Source: DATBHW01 sp035307385
GTDB lineage: Bacteria > Chloroflexota > Ktedonobacteria > Ktedonobacterales > DATBGS01
DNA length: 64,000 nucleotides
Direction: 5' to 3'
Assembly (NCBI GenBank): GCA_035307385.1
Contig: DATGID010000102.1
Span: forward strand, 1-64,000
This document shows positions 49,576 through 58,114 of the stretch, piece by piece (position 1 is the stretch's first letter; the number at the start of each line of letters is the position of its first letter). The notes beneath the pieces were generated by a model. That model had not been told where the DNA came from and did not search any database. It worked only from the letters and a program-made list of their open reading frames with translations. A program made the translations under genes and the position numbers.

Positions 49576-50308
49576 AGCGCGCTGGAAGGCCATCATTGGC
49601 GTCGCCGTGTGCGTCGTCATCGTCGTGGCGCTGGCCGGAACCTTTGATCTGCTCAAGAATCTGCTATCGAGCAGCGGGAGCGTCAAGCAACTACCCTCAT
49701 CGTTGCAGGGCCAGACACAGCAGCTTTTCGGCAACTATGCTGTCTATGTCTGGAGCCAGTGGTTTAGCAAAAATGGCGCGGAAGTGGTGGCAGTGCTGGC
49801 GGCAGTGCTGGGGTGCAGCTTGATCGGCACCGAAGCCAACAAAGGTACCATCTATTTCCTACTGAGCAAGCCGGTGAGCCGGGTGCGCGTGCTGCTCGTC
49901 AAATATGCCGTCAGCGCCGCGCTGCTGTTGGCAATCATCGTGGCTGCCAGCGCCGCGCTGCTGGTGACGGCTGCCATCGTCGGCCATCCCCAGAACGTCG
50001 GGGGTCTCGCCATTTCCACACTGCTGCTCTGGCTGGGGACGCTCTTTGTGCTGGGGCTAGCGCTGCTCTTTTCGATTCTGTTCAAAGACATTCTGCGGCC
50101 CCTGGTGCTGGCGTTGATCCTCACCATCCTCACCGCCATTCCTGGCTTCATCCCCAATTGGAGCGACTGGAGCCTGCCGGGCTATTGGTCCAGCCAGACC
50201 GCGTATCTGGGCCAGGAGTTTCCCACCAAGGCGTTGATCATCTGCCTGATCGCGGCGATTGTACCCGTCGTGGTCGCTATTCCATTGTTCCAGAAGCAGG
50301 CGTATTAG
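49553..50308 (+). CDS. ABC-2 transporter permease (YtrC/NatB-like)
   Basis: 251 residues; AAGGAGGG before the ATG, overlapping the ATPase gene. A first TM helix (WKAIIGVAVCVVIVVALAGTFDLL) and four to five further hydrophobic helices. The motif LLSKPVSRVRVLLVKYAVSAALLL is typical of ABC-2 permeases of the ABC2_membrane_2/YtrC type. Two copies pair with two ATPase subunits. Gene order GntR-ATPase-permease supports an exporter of an antimicrobial, lipid or signal. Substrate unknown. Confidence 0.85.
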   Translation: MALKELIEARWKAIIGVAVCVVIVVALAGTFDLLKNLLSSSGSVKQLPSSLQGQTQQLFGNYAVYVWSQWFSKNGAEVVAVLAAVLGCSLIGTEANKGTIYFLLSKPVSRVRVLLVKYAVSAALLLAIIVAASAALLVTAAIVGHPQNVGGLAISTLLLWLGTLFVLGLALLFSILFKDILRPLVLALILTILTAIPGFIPNWSDWSLPGYWSSQTAYLGQEFPTKALIICLIAAIVPVVVAIPLFQKQAY

Positions 50309-50385
50309 CAGCGAGAGAAAGAAAGAGTATAGGCCATTCGTGGTCATATGCGGTTCGGCTTTGTATCTTCAGAAAGAAGGCATGG

Positions 50386-51672
50386 ATGGATACGGCTCAA
50401 CAAGTCGTCACTGACATAACGCGCGGTGATTTTGCCGCCGTAGAGCAGCGCCTGGCAGATAGGCTCAAACCGTTGCTCTCTGCTGAAACCCTCCGGGCCA
50501 CCTGGCAGACACTTGAGCAGCAGGTGGGAGCGTTTCAGCAGCAGGGAAACATCTCTGCTGTGCAGATACCGCAGGGTCTGGTGCAGGTGGTCACCTGTAT
50601 CTTCGAGCGGGGCAGCCTCGATGTCAACATAGTCTTCAATGACGCGGGGAAGATCGTCAGTTTCACCGTGACGCCAGTGGGAGCCATTGCCCAGCAGGCG
50701 AGCGCGACCTATGAGCCGCCGCCATACGCGCAGTCTGAGCGGTTTCACGAAGAGGAGGTGCAGGTCGGACACGAACCATGGGTGCTGCCAGGAACGTTGA
50801 GTCTGCCGCAGGGCGACGCGCCGTTTGCAGGGGTTGTGCTGGTGCATGGGTCGGGCCCACAGGACCGCGACGAGACTATCCCGCCCAACAAGCCGTTCCG
50901 CGACCTGGCCTGGGGGCTTGCCTCGCAAGGCATTGCCGTGCTGCGCTACGAGAAACGCACCCATGCCTATACTAACAGGATGAAAAGCGAGCTAGACACC
51001 CTCACCGTCAAGGAAGAGACCATTGATGATGCCCTGGAAGCGGTGGCCTTTTTGCGCGGGCGGCCAGAGATCGATGCCCGGCAGGTCTTTGTGCTGGGCC
51101 ATAGCCTGGGCGGCTTCCTGGCTCCGCGCATTGGCGCTGCTGACACGCAGATTCGCGGCCTGGTTATTCTGGCTGGGATGGCGCGGCGGTTTGAGGATGT
51201 GCTCCTGGATCAGATGGACTATATACTTTCGGTGACCGTGCCTGATCCAGCAATGCGGCAGCAGCAGCTTGCGACCCTGCAAAAGCAGGTGGAACTGGTC
51301 AAAGACCCCAACCGCCTGCCCACTGCCGCCGCGAGCGACTTGCCCTTCAATGTCTCACCTGCCTACTGGATCGACTTGAACGCCTATCACCCCGAACAGG
51401 TGGCGCAAATGCTCGCCCAGCCGATGCTCTTTCTTCTGGGCGGGAGCGACTATCAGGTCACACAGGCCGATTTCCAAATATGGCAAAATGCATTGGGTGG
51501 GCGCAGTGATGTGCAGTTCATCCTTTATCCCGGCCTCGGTCACACCTTTATGCCCATTGAAGGCGGAGGGAAGGCCACCCCGGCCAGCTACGCCATCGCC
51601 GGGCATGTGGCCGAAGCGGTGGTGAACGAGATTGCGAGTTGGATCAAACAGCATGCCAGACTTCCTCAATAA
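50386..51672 (+). CDS. DUF3887-alpha/beta hydrolase fusion
   Basis: 428 residues. Residues ~1-110 form a DUF3887-type domain (VVTDITRGDFAAVEQRLADRLKPLLSAETLRATWQTLEQQ, then a beta-rich end SLDVNIVFNDAGKIVSFTV). DUF3887 usually precedes hydrolases in this way. Then the alpha/beta hydrolase core: GVVLVHGSGPQDRDETI oxyanion strand, RYEKRT, the nucleophile elbow VFVLGHSLGGFLAPR, and a C-terminal GLGHTFMP supplying the His. The Asp is probably in LLGGSDYQV. It acts on an ester or peptide substrate; cytoplasmic as no signal peptide is seen. ATG at 50386 is used with AGAAGG nearby. It follows the GntR-ABC operon by 78 bp and may be part of it. Confidence 0.8.
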   Translation: MDTAQQVVTDITRGDFAAVEQRLADRLKPLLSAETLRATWQTLEQQVGAFQQQGNISAVQIPQGLVQVVTCIFERGSLDVNIVFNDAGKIVSFTVTPVGAIAQQASATYEPPPYAQSERFHEEEVQVGHEPWVLPGTLSLPQGDAPFAGVVLVHGSGPQDRDETIPPNKPFRDLAWGLASQGIAVLRYEKRTHAYTNRMKSELDTLTVKEETIDDALEAVAFLRGRPEIDARQVFVLGHSLGGFLAPRIGAADTQIRGLVILAGMARRFEDVLLDQMDYILSVTVPDPAMRQQQLATLQKQVELVKDPNRLPTAAASDLPFNVSPAYWIDLNAYHPEQVAQMLAQPMLFLLGGSDYQVTQADFQIWQNALGGRSDVQFILYPGLGHTFMPIEGGGKATPASYAIAGHVAEAVVNEIASWIKQHARLPQ

Positions 51673-51707
51673 GTTTGGTAATGCCTGAGTAATGAAAGGG
51701 GTATGTT

Positions 51708-52031
51708 ATGCTGGTCGTAACGACTGAAACGATTGCGCATCAGCGCATCGTGGAAACCAAGGGAGAAGTTTTCGGCGTCGTCGTACGCAGCCGTGGCCTG
51801 GGGGGCAACATCATGGCGGGACTGCGTTCGCTGGCGGGCGGCGAGATCAAAGAGTACACCTCGCTGCTGGAGCAGGCGCGGAGGCATGCCATTGATCGCA
51901 TGGTGCAGAACGCGACGGCGATGGGCGCGAATGCCATTGTGCGCATGCAGTTTGATTCATCGGAGATCGGCCAGACGATGAGCGAGATTGTGGCCTATGG
52001 CACCGCCGTTGTGGTGCAGCCGGAAGCGTAG
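51708..52031 (+). CDS. YbjQ/UPF0145 family protein
   Basis: 107 residues. A single compact domain: MLVVTTETIAHQRIVETKGEVFGVVVRSRGLGGNIMAGLRSLAGGEIKEYT, then LLEQARRHAIDRMVQNATAMGANAIVRMQFDSSEIG. This is the complete UPF0145 (DUF74) domain, of normal length, with the GGE(I/L)..YT and GANAIV motifs. Such proteins form pentameric beta-rich assemblies; heavy-metal binding has been suggested but the role is not established. Good ribosome-binding site (AAAGGGG). It is followed after 6 bp by a small membrane protein gene, so the two form an operon. Confidence 0.9.
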   Translation: MLVVTTETIAHQRIVETKGEVFGVVVRSRGLGGNIMAGLRSLAGGEIKEYTSLLEQARRHAIDRMVQNATAMGANAIVRMQFDSSEIGQTMSEIVAYGTAVVVQPEA

Positions 52032-52037
52032 ACGCCC

Positions 52038-52358
52038 ATGCTGCGCCGTTTCCTGATCGCCTATGGAATCCTTGCCCTTGTGGTGGCCGCCGTCCTGCTC
52101 TTTGTGGTGCAGGCGCCCGTGACGCTGGCGCTCTATCTGGCGGGAAGTGGCGTGGTGCTTGTCGCTGGCATCCTCTTCGAGCGCCGGGGCTACCACCCCA
52201 GGATAGACCGGACGCGGGGCCGGTGGCAGCCCACAGGCGAGCGTTTCGTTGACCCGACCACGGGCAAGCTGGTAGAGGTGCGCTATAACCCGGAGACCGG
52301 CGAGCGCGATTACGTCGAATCGGACACGCCGGAATCTAACCAGCCGCCGCCCGCCTGA
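52038..52358 (+). CDS. Small 2-TM membrane protein
   Basis: 106 residues. Two hydrophobic helices near the N-terminus (LIAYGILALVVAAVLLFVV and LALYLAGSGVVLVAGILF) are followed by a hydrophilic C-terminal ~55 residues. These are rich in Arg, Gly and Pro and contain FVDPTTGKLVEVRYNPETGERDYV. The repeated PxTGxxVxVxYxPxTGERxY pattern occurs in small uncharacterised membrane proteins. Probably co-transcribed with the YbjQ gene. Its stop is 6 bp from the stop of the convergent HAMP-like gene. No function assigned. Confidence 0.7.
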   Translation: MLRRFLIAYGILALVVAAVLLFVVQAPVTLALYLAGSGVVLVAGILFERRGYHPRIDRTRGRWQPTGERFVDPTTGKLVEVRYNPETGERDYVESDTPESNQPPPA

Positions 52359-52364
52359 CTCGCG

Positions 52365-53813
52365 CTAACTGGCCTCCTTGAGTTTGTGATTGAACACGCG
52401 CGCGCTCTGGAAGCCCTGTCTGCTCAGCTCATGCACCTGGGCACAAAGCTGGCGGGTCTGGTCCACCAGCGCCTTCTGGCGGTCCAGCAGGGTGCGCACC
52501 CGTGGCAGATTGGCAAGTGGCTCCTGGCTGTGGGCGCTTTCCAGCCGGGTCGGGGCCATCATCGAGTATGCCGACTCCGCCACGGCTGCGGTATCGTTGA
52601 GTTCTTTTATTAGCAGCAGCATACTGCTCAGGTTAGATTCGATCTGCGCGAGCGGGTGCTGCTGCCGCTGAAGCGCCATCTGCGTGTCCTGCGCCAGCGG
52701 CAGCACGCGCGCCAGCGCGAACGTCAGCGACCGGAAGCGTACCAGGAAGGGGAAGAGTTGATCGGCGAGCGTGCCCGTCGGGGTAAATCCCGCAGGCTCC
52801 ATCTGCTGCCCCAGCGCCACGAACGCCTCCAGCAGTTGTTGCACGGCAGCGGTCAGGCGGCGGTATGCCTGCTGCGCTTGCTCGTTGCGGCTCAGGCGCT
52901 CGGCCATCAGGTTGAAGCTCACAGCCACCGGCAGCAGTTCGTTTTTCTGCAAGGAAATGCGCGCGCCATATTCGCCGTTGGCAACCCGCGCCTGGGCATC
53001 TTGCAACAGGGCAATGCCTTCTTCCAGGCGGTGTTTCTGCCCGGCGATTTCGCGCGCCTGCGCGCTGATATGGGCGCGCGCTTCGGCCAGTTCCTCGGCC
53101 CGGTTCGCGCGCAGCAGGGCGCGTTCGACGCTCCAGGCATAGAGCAGCGCAATGCTCGCGCCGCAGATTTGCAGCAGAATGGGGTCCGTCAGCGCCGCGT
53201 AGGCCAGCCCGGCCTCATATTTCCCTATTTCGGCATCGAGCACCGGATCATGCGGCTTGAGCACAAATAGCAGAATAATCAGACAGATTTGCAGGGCGCT
53301 GGTGGAGGCGATGAGCCAGCGCGGCAGCAAAATGCCGCCGATGAGCACAGCAATGGTAAAAAGATCGAGATCGGCCAGGTTGGTGGTATTGAGTTTCGGC
53401 AGCGAGAAAAGGAGAAACTGCGCCAGCGTGATGTCCACCAGCAAGGTCATGACCAGCGCGCTCAGCGTCACCCGGCCCACGCGATTCAGGACGGCGACCA
53501 GCACGCCACAGCTTGCCATCGTCGCTATTTGCACCCAGACCAGCGAATAGCCTCCCAGGCCGCTGGGGATGAAGAAGCACAACACCAGCACCAGAATTGC
53601 GAGCACCGCGCTGATGAGCCGCGAGCGCCGCAGAAGCTCCTGGGAGGCAAGATCGCTGCCAAAGCGTTCGGCCTGTGGACCGGTAAGCCAGAGCCAACCG
53701 GCCCATAAACGCTGTGGAACGCTCGCCGCGCGTGTCTGCTGGAGCAGTGACGGGTTGCTCGGGTCAGAATCATACGCGACGGCGTTGGGTGGGTCGGGCA
53801 GGCGATTCATCAT
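52365..53813 (-). CDS. 6-TM membrane protein with coiled coil and HAMP-like domain (long form)
   Basis: 482 residues; AAAGGAGG lies just upstream of the tandem ATG at 53813/53810. A ~75-residue cytoplasmic N-terminus leads to six TM helices (~80-250), a coiled coil (AEARAHISAQAREIAGQKHRLEEGIALLQ) and a HAMP-like segment (ARVANGEYGARISLQ ... LPVAVSFNLMAERLSR). A ~200-residue helical tail follows with Gln/Leu-rich helices. The plan is that of the 342-residue protein at 17-18 kb but with a longer cytoplasmic end, so the two are paralogues. No kinase, cyclase or methyl-accepting domain. It may be a sensor that acts by interaction. Convergent with the YbjQ operon. Confidence 0.65.
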   Translation of the reverse strand: MMNRLPDPPNAVAYDSDPSNPSLLQQTRAASVPQRLWAGWLWLTGPQAERFGSDLASQELLRRSRLISAVLAILVLVLCFFIPSGLGGYSLVWVQIATMASCGVLVAVLNRVGRVTLSALVMTLLVDITLAQFLLFSLPKLNTTNLADLDLFTIAVLIGGILLPRWLIASTSALQICLIILLFVLKPHDPVLDAEIGKYEAGLAYAALTDPILLQICGASIALLYAWSVERALLRANRAEELAEARAHISAQAREIAGQKHRLEEGIALLQDAQARVANGEYGARISLQKNELLPVAVSFNLMAERLSRNEQAQQAYRRLTAAVQQLLEAFVALGQQMEPAGFTPTGTLADQLFPFLVRFRSLTFALARVLPLAQDTQMALQRQQHPLAQIESNLSSMLLLIKELNDTAAVAESAYSMMAPTRLESAHSQEPLANLPRVRTLLDRQKALVDQTRQLCAQVHELSRQGFQSARVFNHKLKEAS

Positions 53814-53944
53814 CGTGCCTCCTTTTGCCTGGATGAGAAGACAGCGCATCGCGCCGGGCGGACTCGCGATTGCCCCTTCTGTCATCTGCGTATCAATGAG
53901 CTTCCCTGCGCCTTGCTATTCAGATAGAGTGCCGTACAGGCTCC

Positions 53945-53974
53945 TCTATAATGATTTATCAACCCATTGTACAA
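53945..53974 (-). promoter_or_regulatory. Promoter upstream of the long HAMP-like protein gene
   Basis: On the minus strand TTGTAC (53969-53974) and TATAGA (53945-53950) are 18 bp apart, ~135 bp before the start codon. The -10 has two deviations from consensus. Confidence 0.4.
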
Positions 53975-54058
53975 TTTTTACGCAGCGAAGATCATCGGCG
54001 TCACTGGAGGGGGATGTGCGCCAGGCGATATAAAAGCCCAGCGAGGATGCCTGTACGC

Positions 54059-55216
54059 TCAGGCGTGGGCACCGGCGCTGACCGTCCCGATTGTCAAGCG
54101 GGGGCGAGCGTTGAGGAAGCCTCCCAGGCGCTCCACCTGCTCATCGAGGGCGCGGCGCTCCTGGGCCGTGAGGGGGTCAAATGGCTCCACGGTGATGTCC
54201 AGCCAGCGGCCAGCGCGCCGCTGATGCCAGACCCCCGCGACGATTCCATCGATGAGGAGCACAGGATAGTTTCCCGCCTGCCCACTCGGAGTCAGCGCGC
54301 GCTCGGCGGCCCGCCCGGGAAAGAGCCATGCGCGCGGCTGGCTGCCCACAAGGTAGGCGTCGAAGTAGGGGAGCAGCCGGACGCTGTGAACTGGGCTGGA
54401 TGGAAAGGCTGTATCTCCAGCTACCACCCACGCCAGGCTGTCATTGACCTCCACCGGCTCCAGTTCCCCGGCGAGCGCGTCGAACAGGTCCCGCGCCCAT
54501 TTGTGTGGGGCGCTCAGCCACTGCGCGAAGTGCTGGGGCGTGGCTGGCCCGTAGGCATGCAGATAGCGCTTGAGGAGCCAGGCGAGGGCAGCTCGCTCCT
54601 CAACAGGGGCAAATCCCGGCAGAAAGCGCTGCGGGTTGGTGTAGGTGACGCTCTGGCCGCGATTGGGGCCGAAGCACAGCGCCCCGCGAAAGCCCGCCAG
54701 CGCTAGCGCCATGCGCCAGCGAGGCCATAGGTCATTGAAAGCTGGCATGACCCGCTCTCCGGCCCAGGGTCCGGTGGCGGCAATCACCGCTGCACTCAAT
54801 TCATCGATGGTCAACTCGGCGTCGCACAGGGCAGCGGCGATGGCCTGGACGACCTCATCGGCTTGCACGGGCGTGAGCCGCACCTCGGGTTTATGCCCGT
54901 GGTGAGAGAGAGGGAGCGCCGAAAGCGCACCTGCCCACAGCGGCAGATCGCGCGCCGCGAGCAGATGCACTGTGCCGCGTGGACCGAACGTTTTGACCAG
55001 GCTGTGCTCGGTCCACAGGGCATCGCTGACCGCTGGCGCGGTGAGGGAAGCACTGCGCAGCCCGATGGACCAGAAGGCAGCGGAGACCACCTGCGCGTGC
55101 GCGCCACACAGGGCGCTGGCGATCTCTGCGGGTCGGCTGACTGGTGAGGGAGTGTCGAGTCCCTGGCGCGCGAGTCTGCGGGCAGTCATCTGACTCCATA
55201 GCAGGGGTGTCGTCAT
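54059..55216 (-). CDS. Winged-helix DNA-binding protein, AlkZ/YcaQ-like (HTH_42)
   Basis: 385 residues from the ATG at 55216 with AAAGGAG upstream; the longer frame has no site. Characteristic elements of the HTH_42 superfamily are present: WSQMTARRLARQGL near the N-terminus, TVHLLAARDLPLWAGAL, the 'RG' segment FRGALCFGPNRGQ, YLHAYGPATPQHFAQWL, and VRLLPYFDAYLVGS. The family includes the alkylpurine and interstrand-crosslink DNA glycosylases AlkZ and YcaQ, and many members of unknown role. Catalytic Gln-x-Gln motif of YcaQ/AlkZ is not clearly seen, so DNA repair is plausible but unproven. No neighbour in an operon; a ~180-bp gap separates it from the WD40 kinase gene. Confidence 0.7.
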   Translation of the reverse strand: MTTPLLWSQMTARRLARQGLDTPSPVSRPAEIASALCGAHAQVVSAAFWSIGLRSASLTAPAVSDALWTEHSLVKTFGPRGTVHLLAARDLPLWAGALSALPLSHHGHKPEVRLTPVQADEVVQAIAAALCDAELTIDELSAAVIAATGPWAGERVMPAFNDLWPRWRMALALAGFRGALCFGPNRGQSVTYTNPQRFLPGFAPVEERAALAWLLKRYLHAYGPATPQHFAQWLSAPHKWARDLFDALAGELEPVEVNDSLAWVVAGDTAFPSSPVHSVRLLPYFDAYLVGSQPRAWLFPGRAAERALTPSGQAGNYPVLLIDGIVAGVWHQRRAGRWLDITVEPFDPLTAQERRALDEQVERLGGFLNARPRLTIGTVSAGAHA

Positions 55217-55395
55217 CTCTCTGCTCCTTTTGTGAGGTGATGTTAGCTCTAGTGTACCCTCAAAGGAGGACAGCATCAGCCCTCCTTTCAGCCTGCTCTC
55301 ACCGCCCCGAAGAGATGTGCATAAAAAAGGGGAGCAGAAAAAAGTTATGTGATGGTCCCTTGCGGTTTTTCCCAGGTATAGAACGGGATAGAGAC

Positions 55396-57801
55396 CTATT
55401 GCCGCTGCCAGACGATAATCTTGTTATCGCTTGCCGCTGTGGCGAGCAGCGTATTATTGGACGCCCAGGCCACCGCGTTTACCACGTCGCTGTGCCCGCT
55501 GAGCACGCTCAGCGCCGCTCCGCCCTGGTTGGCGTCCCAGATGGTCACGCTGTGGTCGGCGGAGCCAGCCGCCAGCAGCTTGTTATTTGCCGACCAGGAA
55601 ACAGAGGTCATCACGTCTTTGGGGCCGCTCAGCGTGAAGGCTGGCGGATAACTGGTATCTTCATTCCAGACGGCGACAGTCTGGTCGCGCTCGGCGGCAG
55701 CGATTTGCAGGCTATCCGCCGACCAGGCCACGCCGCGCACAAAACCTTTCCCGTTATCGAGCGGGTGCTGCGCCAGCGTGCCCTGGCGTGGCACCCAGAC
55801 GCGGGTGGTGCCGTCGTTGGAGCCGCTGGCGACCAGCTTGCCATCGGGCGACCAGGCCACCGCGTAGACGGCATCGAGGTGCCCACTCAACACCTGGATG
55901 ACCTGGCCGCCATGCTGGATATCCCAGATGCGCACAGTGTGATCGGCGGAGGCCGAAGCCAGCAGATTGCCATCGGGCGACCAGGCCACCGAGTACACCG
56001 TGTCGGTATGGCCGTTCAGCGTCAGTTGTTGCTGCCCGCCTTGCAGGGCGTCCCAGATGCGCACGGTCTTGTCGGCGGAGGCCGAAGCCACGTTCACGCC
56101 GTTGGGCGACCAGGCCACGCCCTGCACAAAGTCGCTGTGCCCTTGAAGCACTTTCGTGACTTTGCCGCTGCTCATATCCCAGATTTTGACGAGCATGTTA
56201 TTGCCGCCGCCCGCCAGCAGGCTGGAATTGGGCGTCCAGGCGACACTCTGCACCGGCAGCGAATCGCCACTGAGGGTGAAGAGTGTGGTATACGCCGGGC
56301 GCGCGTGGTTGAAAATCAAGGCCGTCCCGCCGACGCCCACCGCAGCGACGCCCACCACCCCCAGGCCGACCAGGAAGGCGCGCCGTGACAACAGCGCCCC
56401 GCGCGGGTCACGCGGCCTGGGCGCCTGCGGCAGCTTTGTCGAGACTGGAATCAGCGCGCGGCTGGGCTGGGCAACCGGCTGGTCGGTGAGAATGTGCCCT
56501 GGCACCTGCATGTTTTCGGGGCCGGTCTGGGGGCGCGCGCCGAGAGTGCCTGATCTGCCGCCCCTGGCGGGTGAAGCTGGAGGCGGCAAGGCTGGCTGGC
56601 GCGCGGTGACCGGTTCATCGGGCAGCGGCCCGCTGGGCGCTGGCGCGGGAGGCATGCCGATGGGTCCGGTGCCCATGCGGCGCAGGGGCGACGGCCCCAG
56701 GCTGCCGCTGATGGCTGGCGGCTGATTGTTGTCGGGCTGCGGGCCGGTGATGGGCGCGCGTGGAAAACGCGGGCCGGACTGCCCAGGCTGCTCTTGCGGC
56801 CAGGGCGAGGCCGAACGAGGATGCTGCGGCAGCGACGGCGGCGTGGCGGTGGGGGCTGTCGCGCCCCCCAGAAACCCAGATGGATCGACTGGCCTGGTGC
56901 GCAGGCGCGGCGGCCTCAGTTCGTTGGGCGAAGGCACCTCGCTCTGCTGCACGGCCTGGCCGCAGGCATCCAGGGCGCGCGCCATTTCGGCGGCGTTCTG
57001 AAAGCGGCGGTTCGGCTCCAGTTCCATGGCGCGCAGGATGCAGTTTTCCATGGCCTGGGTAAGATGATGGTTCAGGCTGCGCGGCAGAATCAGCGAGCGC
57101 CCGCCCTGGAGTCCGGCGCGCTGTTTCAGGCGATCAACCACCGGAATGGGTTCCTGGCCGGTGAGCAGGTGATAGAGCAGCGCGCCCACGGTATAGATGT
57201 CGGAGCGCACATCGGTCTGGGTTTTGCCGCCCTCCAGGTGTTCGGGGCTGGCGTAGCCAACCTTGCCCAGCGAGGAAGTGTTTTGTATCTGGCCGGGCTT
57301 ATAGGTACGGGCAATGCCGAAGTCGATCAGATGCAGTTGGCCGGAACGGTCCAGGATGACGTTATCTGGCGAGAGGTCGCGGTAGATGATGGGCGGCGTC
57401 CAGCTATGCAGATAGGTGAGCACTTCGCAGATTTGCCCACCCCAGTTGATGGCTTCCAGCATGGTGGTGCGGCCCCGGCGGGCAAGCAGTTCGATCAGCG
57501 TTTCGCCTTCCACCAGGTCCAGCACGATGCACAGGCGCTCTGGCTCTTCCCAGAAGTCGGAGATTTTGGGAATGGCCGGATGCCCCGGATGGCTCAGCGC
57601 GGCCAGGATGTCGCGCTCGCGGATGAAGAGGATGCGGCGCTCGGCCAGTTCGCGGGCTTCTCCCCCCGTCAGCGGGCATTCTTTGATGGCGAAGCGGCGC
57701 GGCAGGCGCAGATGGCGCGCTTGCCAGACACGCGCCTGGCCGCCAACCCCGAGTGGACGCTCAATCTGATACGTTCCGTTGAGAATGTCGCCTATCTGCA
57801 T
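55396..57801 (-). CDS. Ser/Thr protein kinase with Tat-like membrane anchor and seven-bladed WD40 domain
   Basis: 801 residues. Kinase ~10-275: PLGVGGQARVWQAR P-loop, Lys40 in FAIKECPL, catalytic loop YRDLSPDNVIL (Tyr in place of the usual His, Ser-Pro in place of Lys-Pro), IDFGIA and YASPEHLEGG. The missing catalytic-loop Lys is notable, as it may lower activity. A ~190-residue Pro/Gly/Arg-rich linker leads to the segment SRRAFLVGLGVVGVAAVGVGG starting at residue ~472. This is a TM helix whose N-terminal side matches the twin-arginine pattern S-R-R-x-F-L. Seven WD40 repeats follow (residues ~500-801). If it inserts, the propeller would be outside the cell. AGAAGG lies before the ATG. Probably monocistronic. 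Confidence 0.8.
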   Translation of the reverse strand: MQIGDILNGTYQIERPLGVGGQARVWQARHLRLPRRFAIKECPLTGGEARELAERRILFIRERDILAALSHPGHPAIPKISDFWEEPERLCIVLDLVEGETLIELLARRGRTTMLEAINWGGQICEVLTYLHSWTPPIIYRDLSPDNVILDRSGQLHLIDFGIARTYKPGQIQNTSSLGKVGYASPEHLEGGKTQTDVRSDIYTVGALLYHLLTGQEPIPVVDRLKQRAGLQGGRSLILPRSLNHHLTQAMENCILRAMELEPNRRFQNAAEMARALDACGQAVQQSEVPSPNELRPPRLRTRPVDPSGFLGGATAPTATPPSLPQHPRSASPWPQEQPGQSGPRFPRAPITGPQPDNNQPPAISGSLGPSPLRRMGTGPIGMPPAPAPSGPLPDEPVTARQPALPPPASPARGGRSGTLGARPQTGPENMQVPGHILTDQPVAQPSRALIPVSTKLPQAPRPRDPRGALLSRRAFLVGLGVVGVAAVGVGGTALIFNHARPAYTTLFTLSGDSLPVQSVAWTPNSSLLAGGGNNMLVKIWDMSSGKVTKVLQGHSDFVQGVAWSPNGVNVASASADKTVRIWDALQGGQQQLTLNGHTDTVYSVAWSPDGNLLASASADHTVRIWDIQHGGQVIQVLSGHLDAVYAVAWSPDGKLVASGSNDGTTRVWVPRQGTLAQHPLDNGKGFVRGVAWSADSLQIAAAERDQTVAVWNEDTSYPPAFTLSGPKDVMTSVSWSANNKLLAAGSADHSVTIWDANQGGAALSVLSGHSDVVNAVAWASNNTLLATAASDNKIIVWQRQ

Positions 57802-58015
57802 ACGCGCCACCTTCTGGCTGCTTCGCTCTGCTGCCCGCCCCATTGCCCTACCCAGCAGGAGTGCGCCCCACGTTTCTTTCGCTCCCACGCCTACCCGCTT
57901 ATTTTATAGCTTCCTGTCAAGATGCGCCCGAAAAACGTGCCAGGCATAGGCCGAAAGTACGTGTGTAGTGTTTGCCCTGAACGCTCGACCATAGTTGCCC
58001 TGAAACTCGCTCCCC

Positions 58016-58045
58016 TTGACACCGTGGTATTTACCATGGTATGCT
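58016..58045 (+). promoter_or_regulatory. Promoter with overlapping palindromic operators for the RHH-ClpN gene
   Basis: TTGACA (58016-58021) and TATGCT (58040-58045) are 18 bp apart. The spacer holds GGTA-TT-TACC (58026-58035) and the perfect 10-bp palindrome TACCATGGTA (58032-58041), which runs into the -10. Further TACCACC half-sites lie downstream (around 58064-58083). Ribbon-helix-helix proteins bind arrays of such short palindromes, so autorepression is likely. Confidence 0.65.
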
Positions 58046-58114
58046 CCGAATAAGAAAAATACCACCGTACATACCACCCCACTTCCAACAGGGGACCGAG
58101 ATCGGAGCTGTTGT

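Noticed and set aside
49813..50385. Long N-terminal extension of the DUF3887 hydrolase
   Set aside because: It overlaps the ABC permease gene in another frame and is a shadow of it; the hydrolase starts at 50386.
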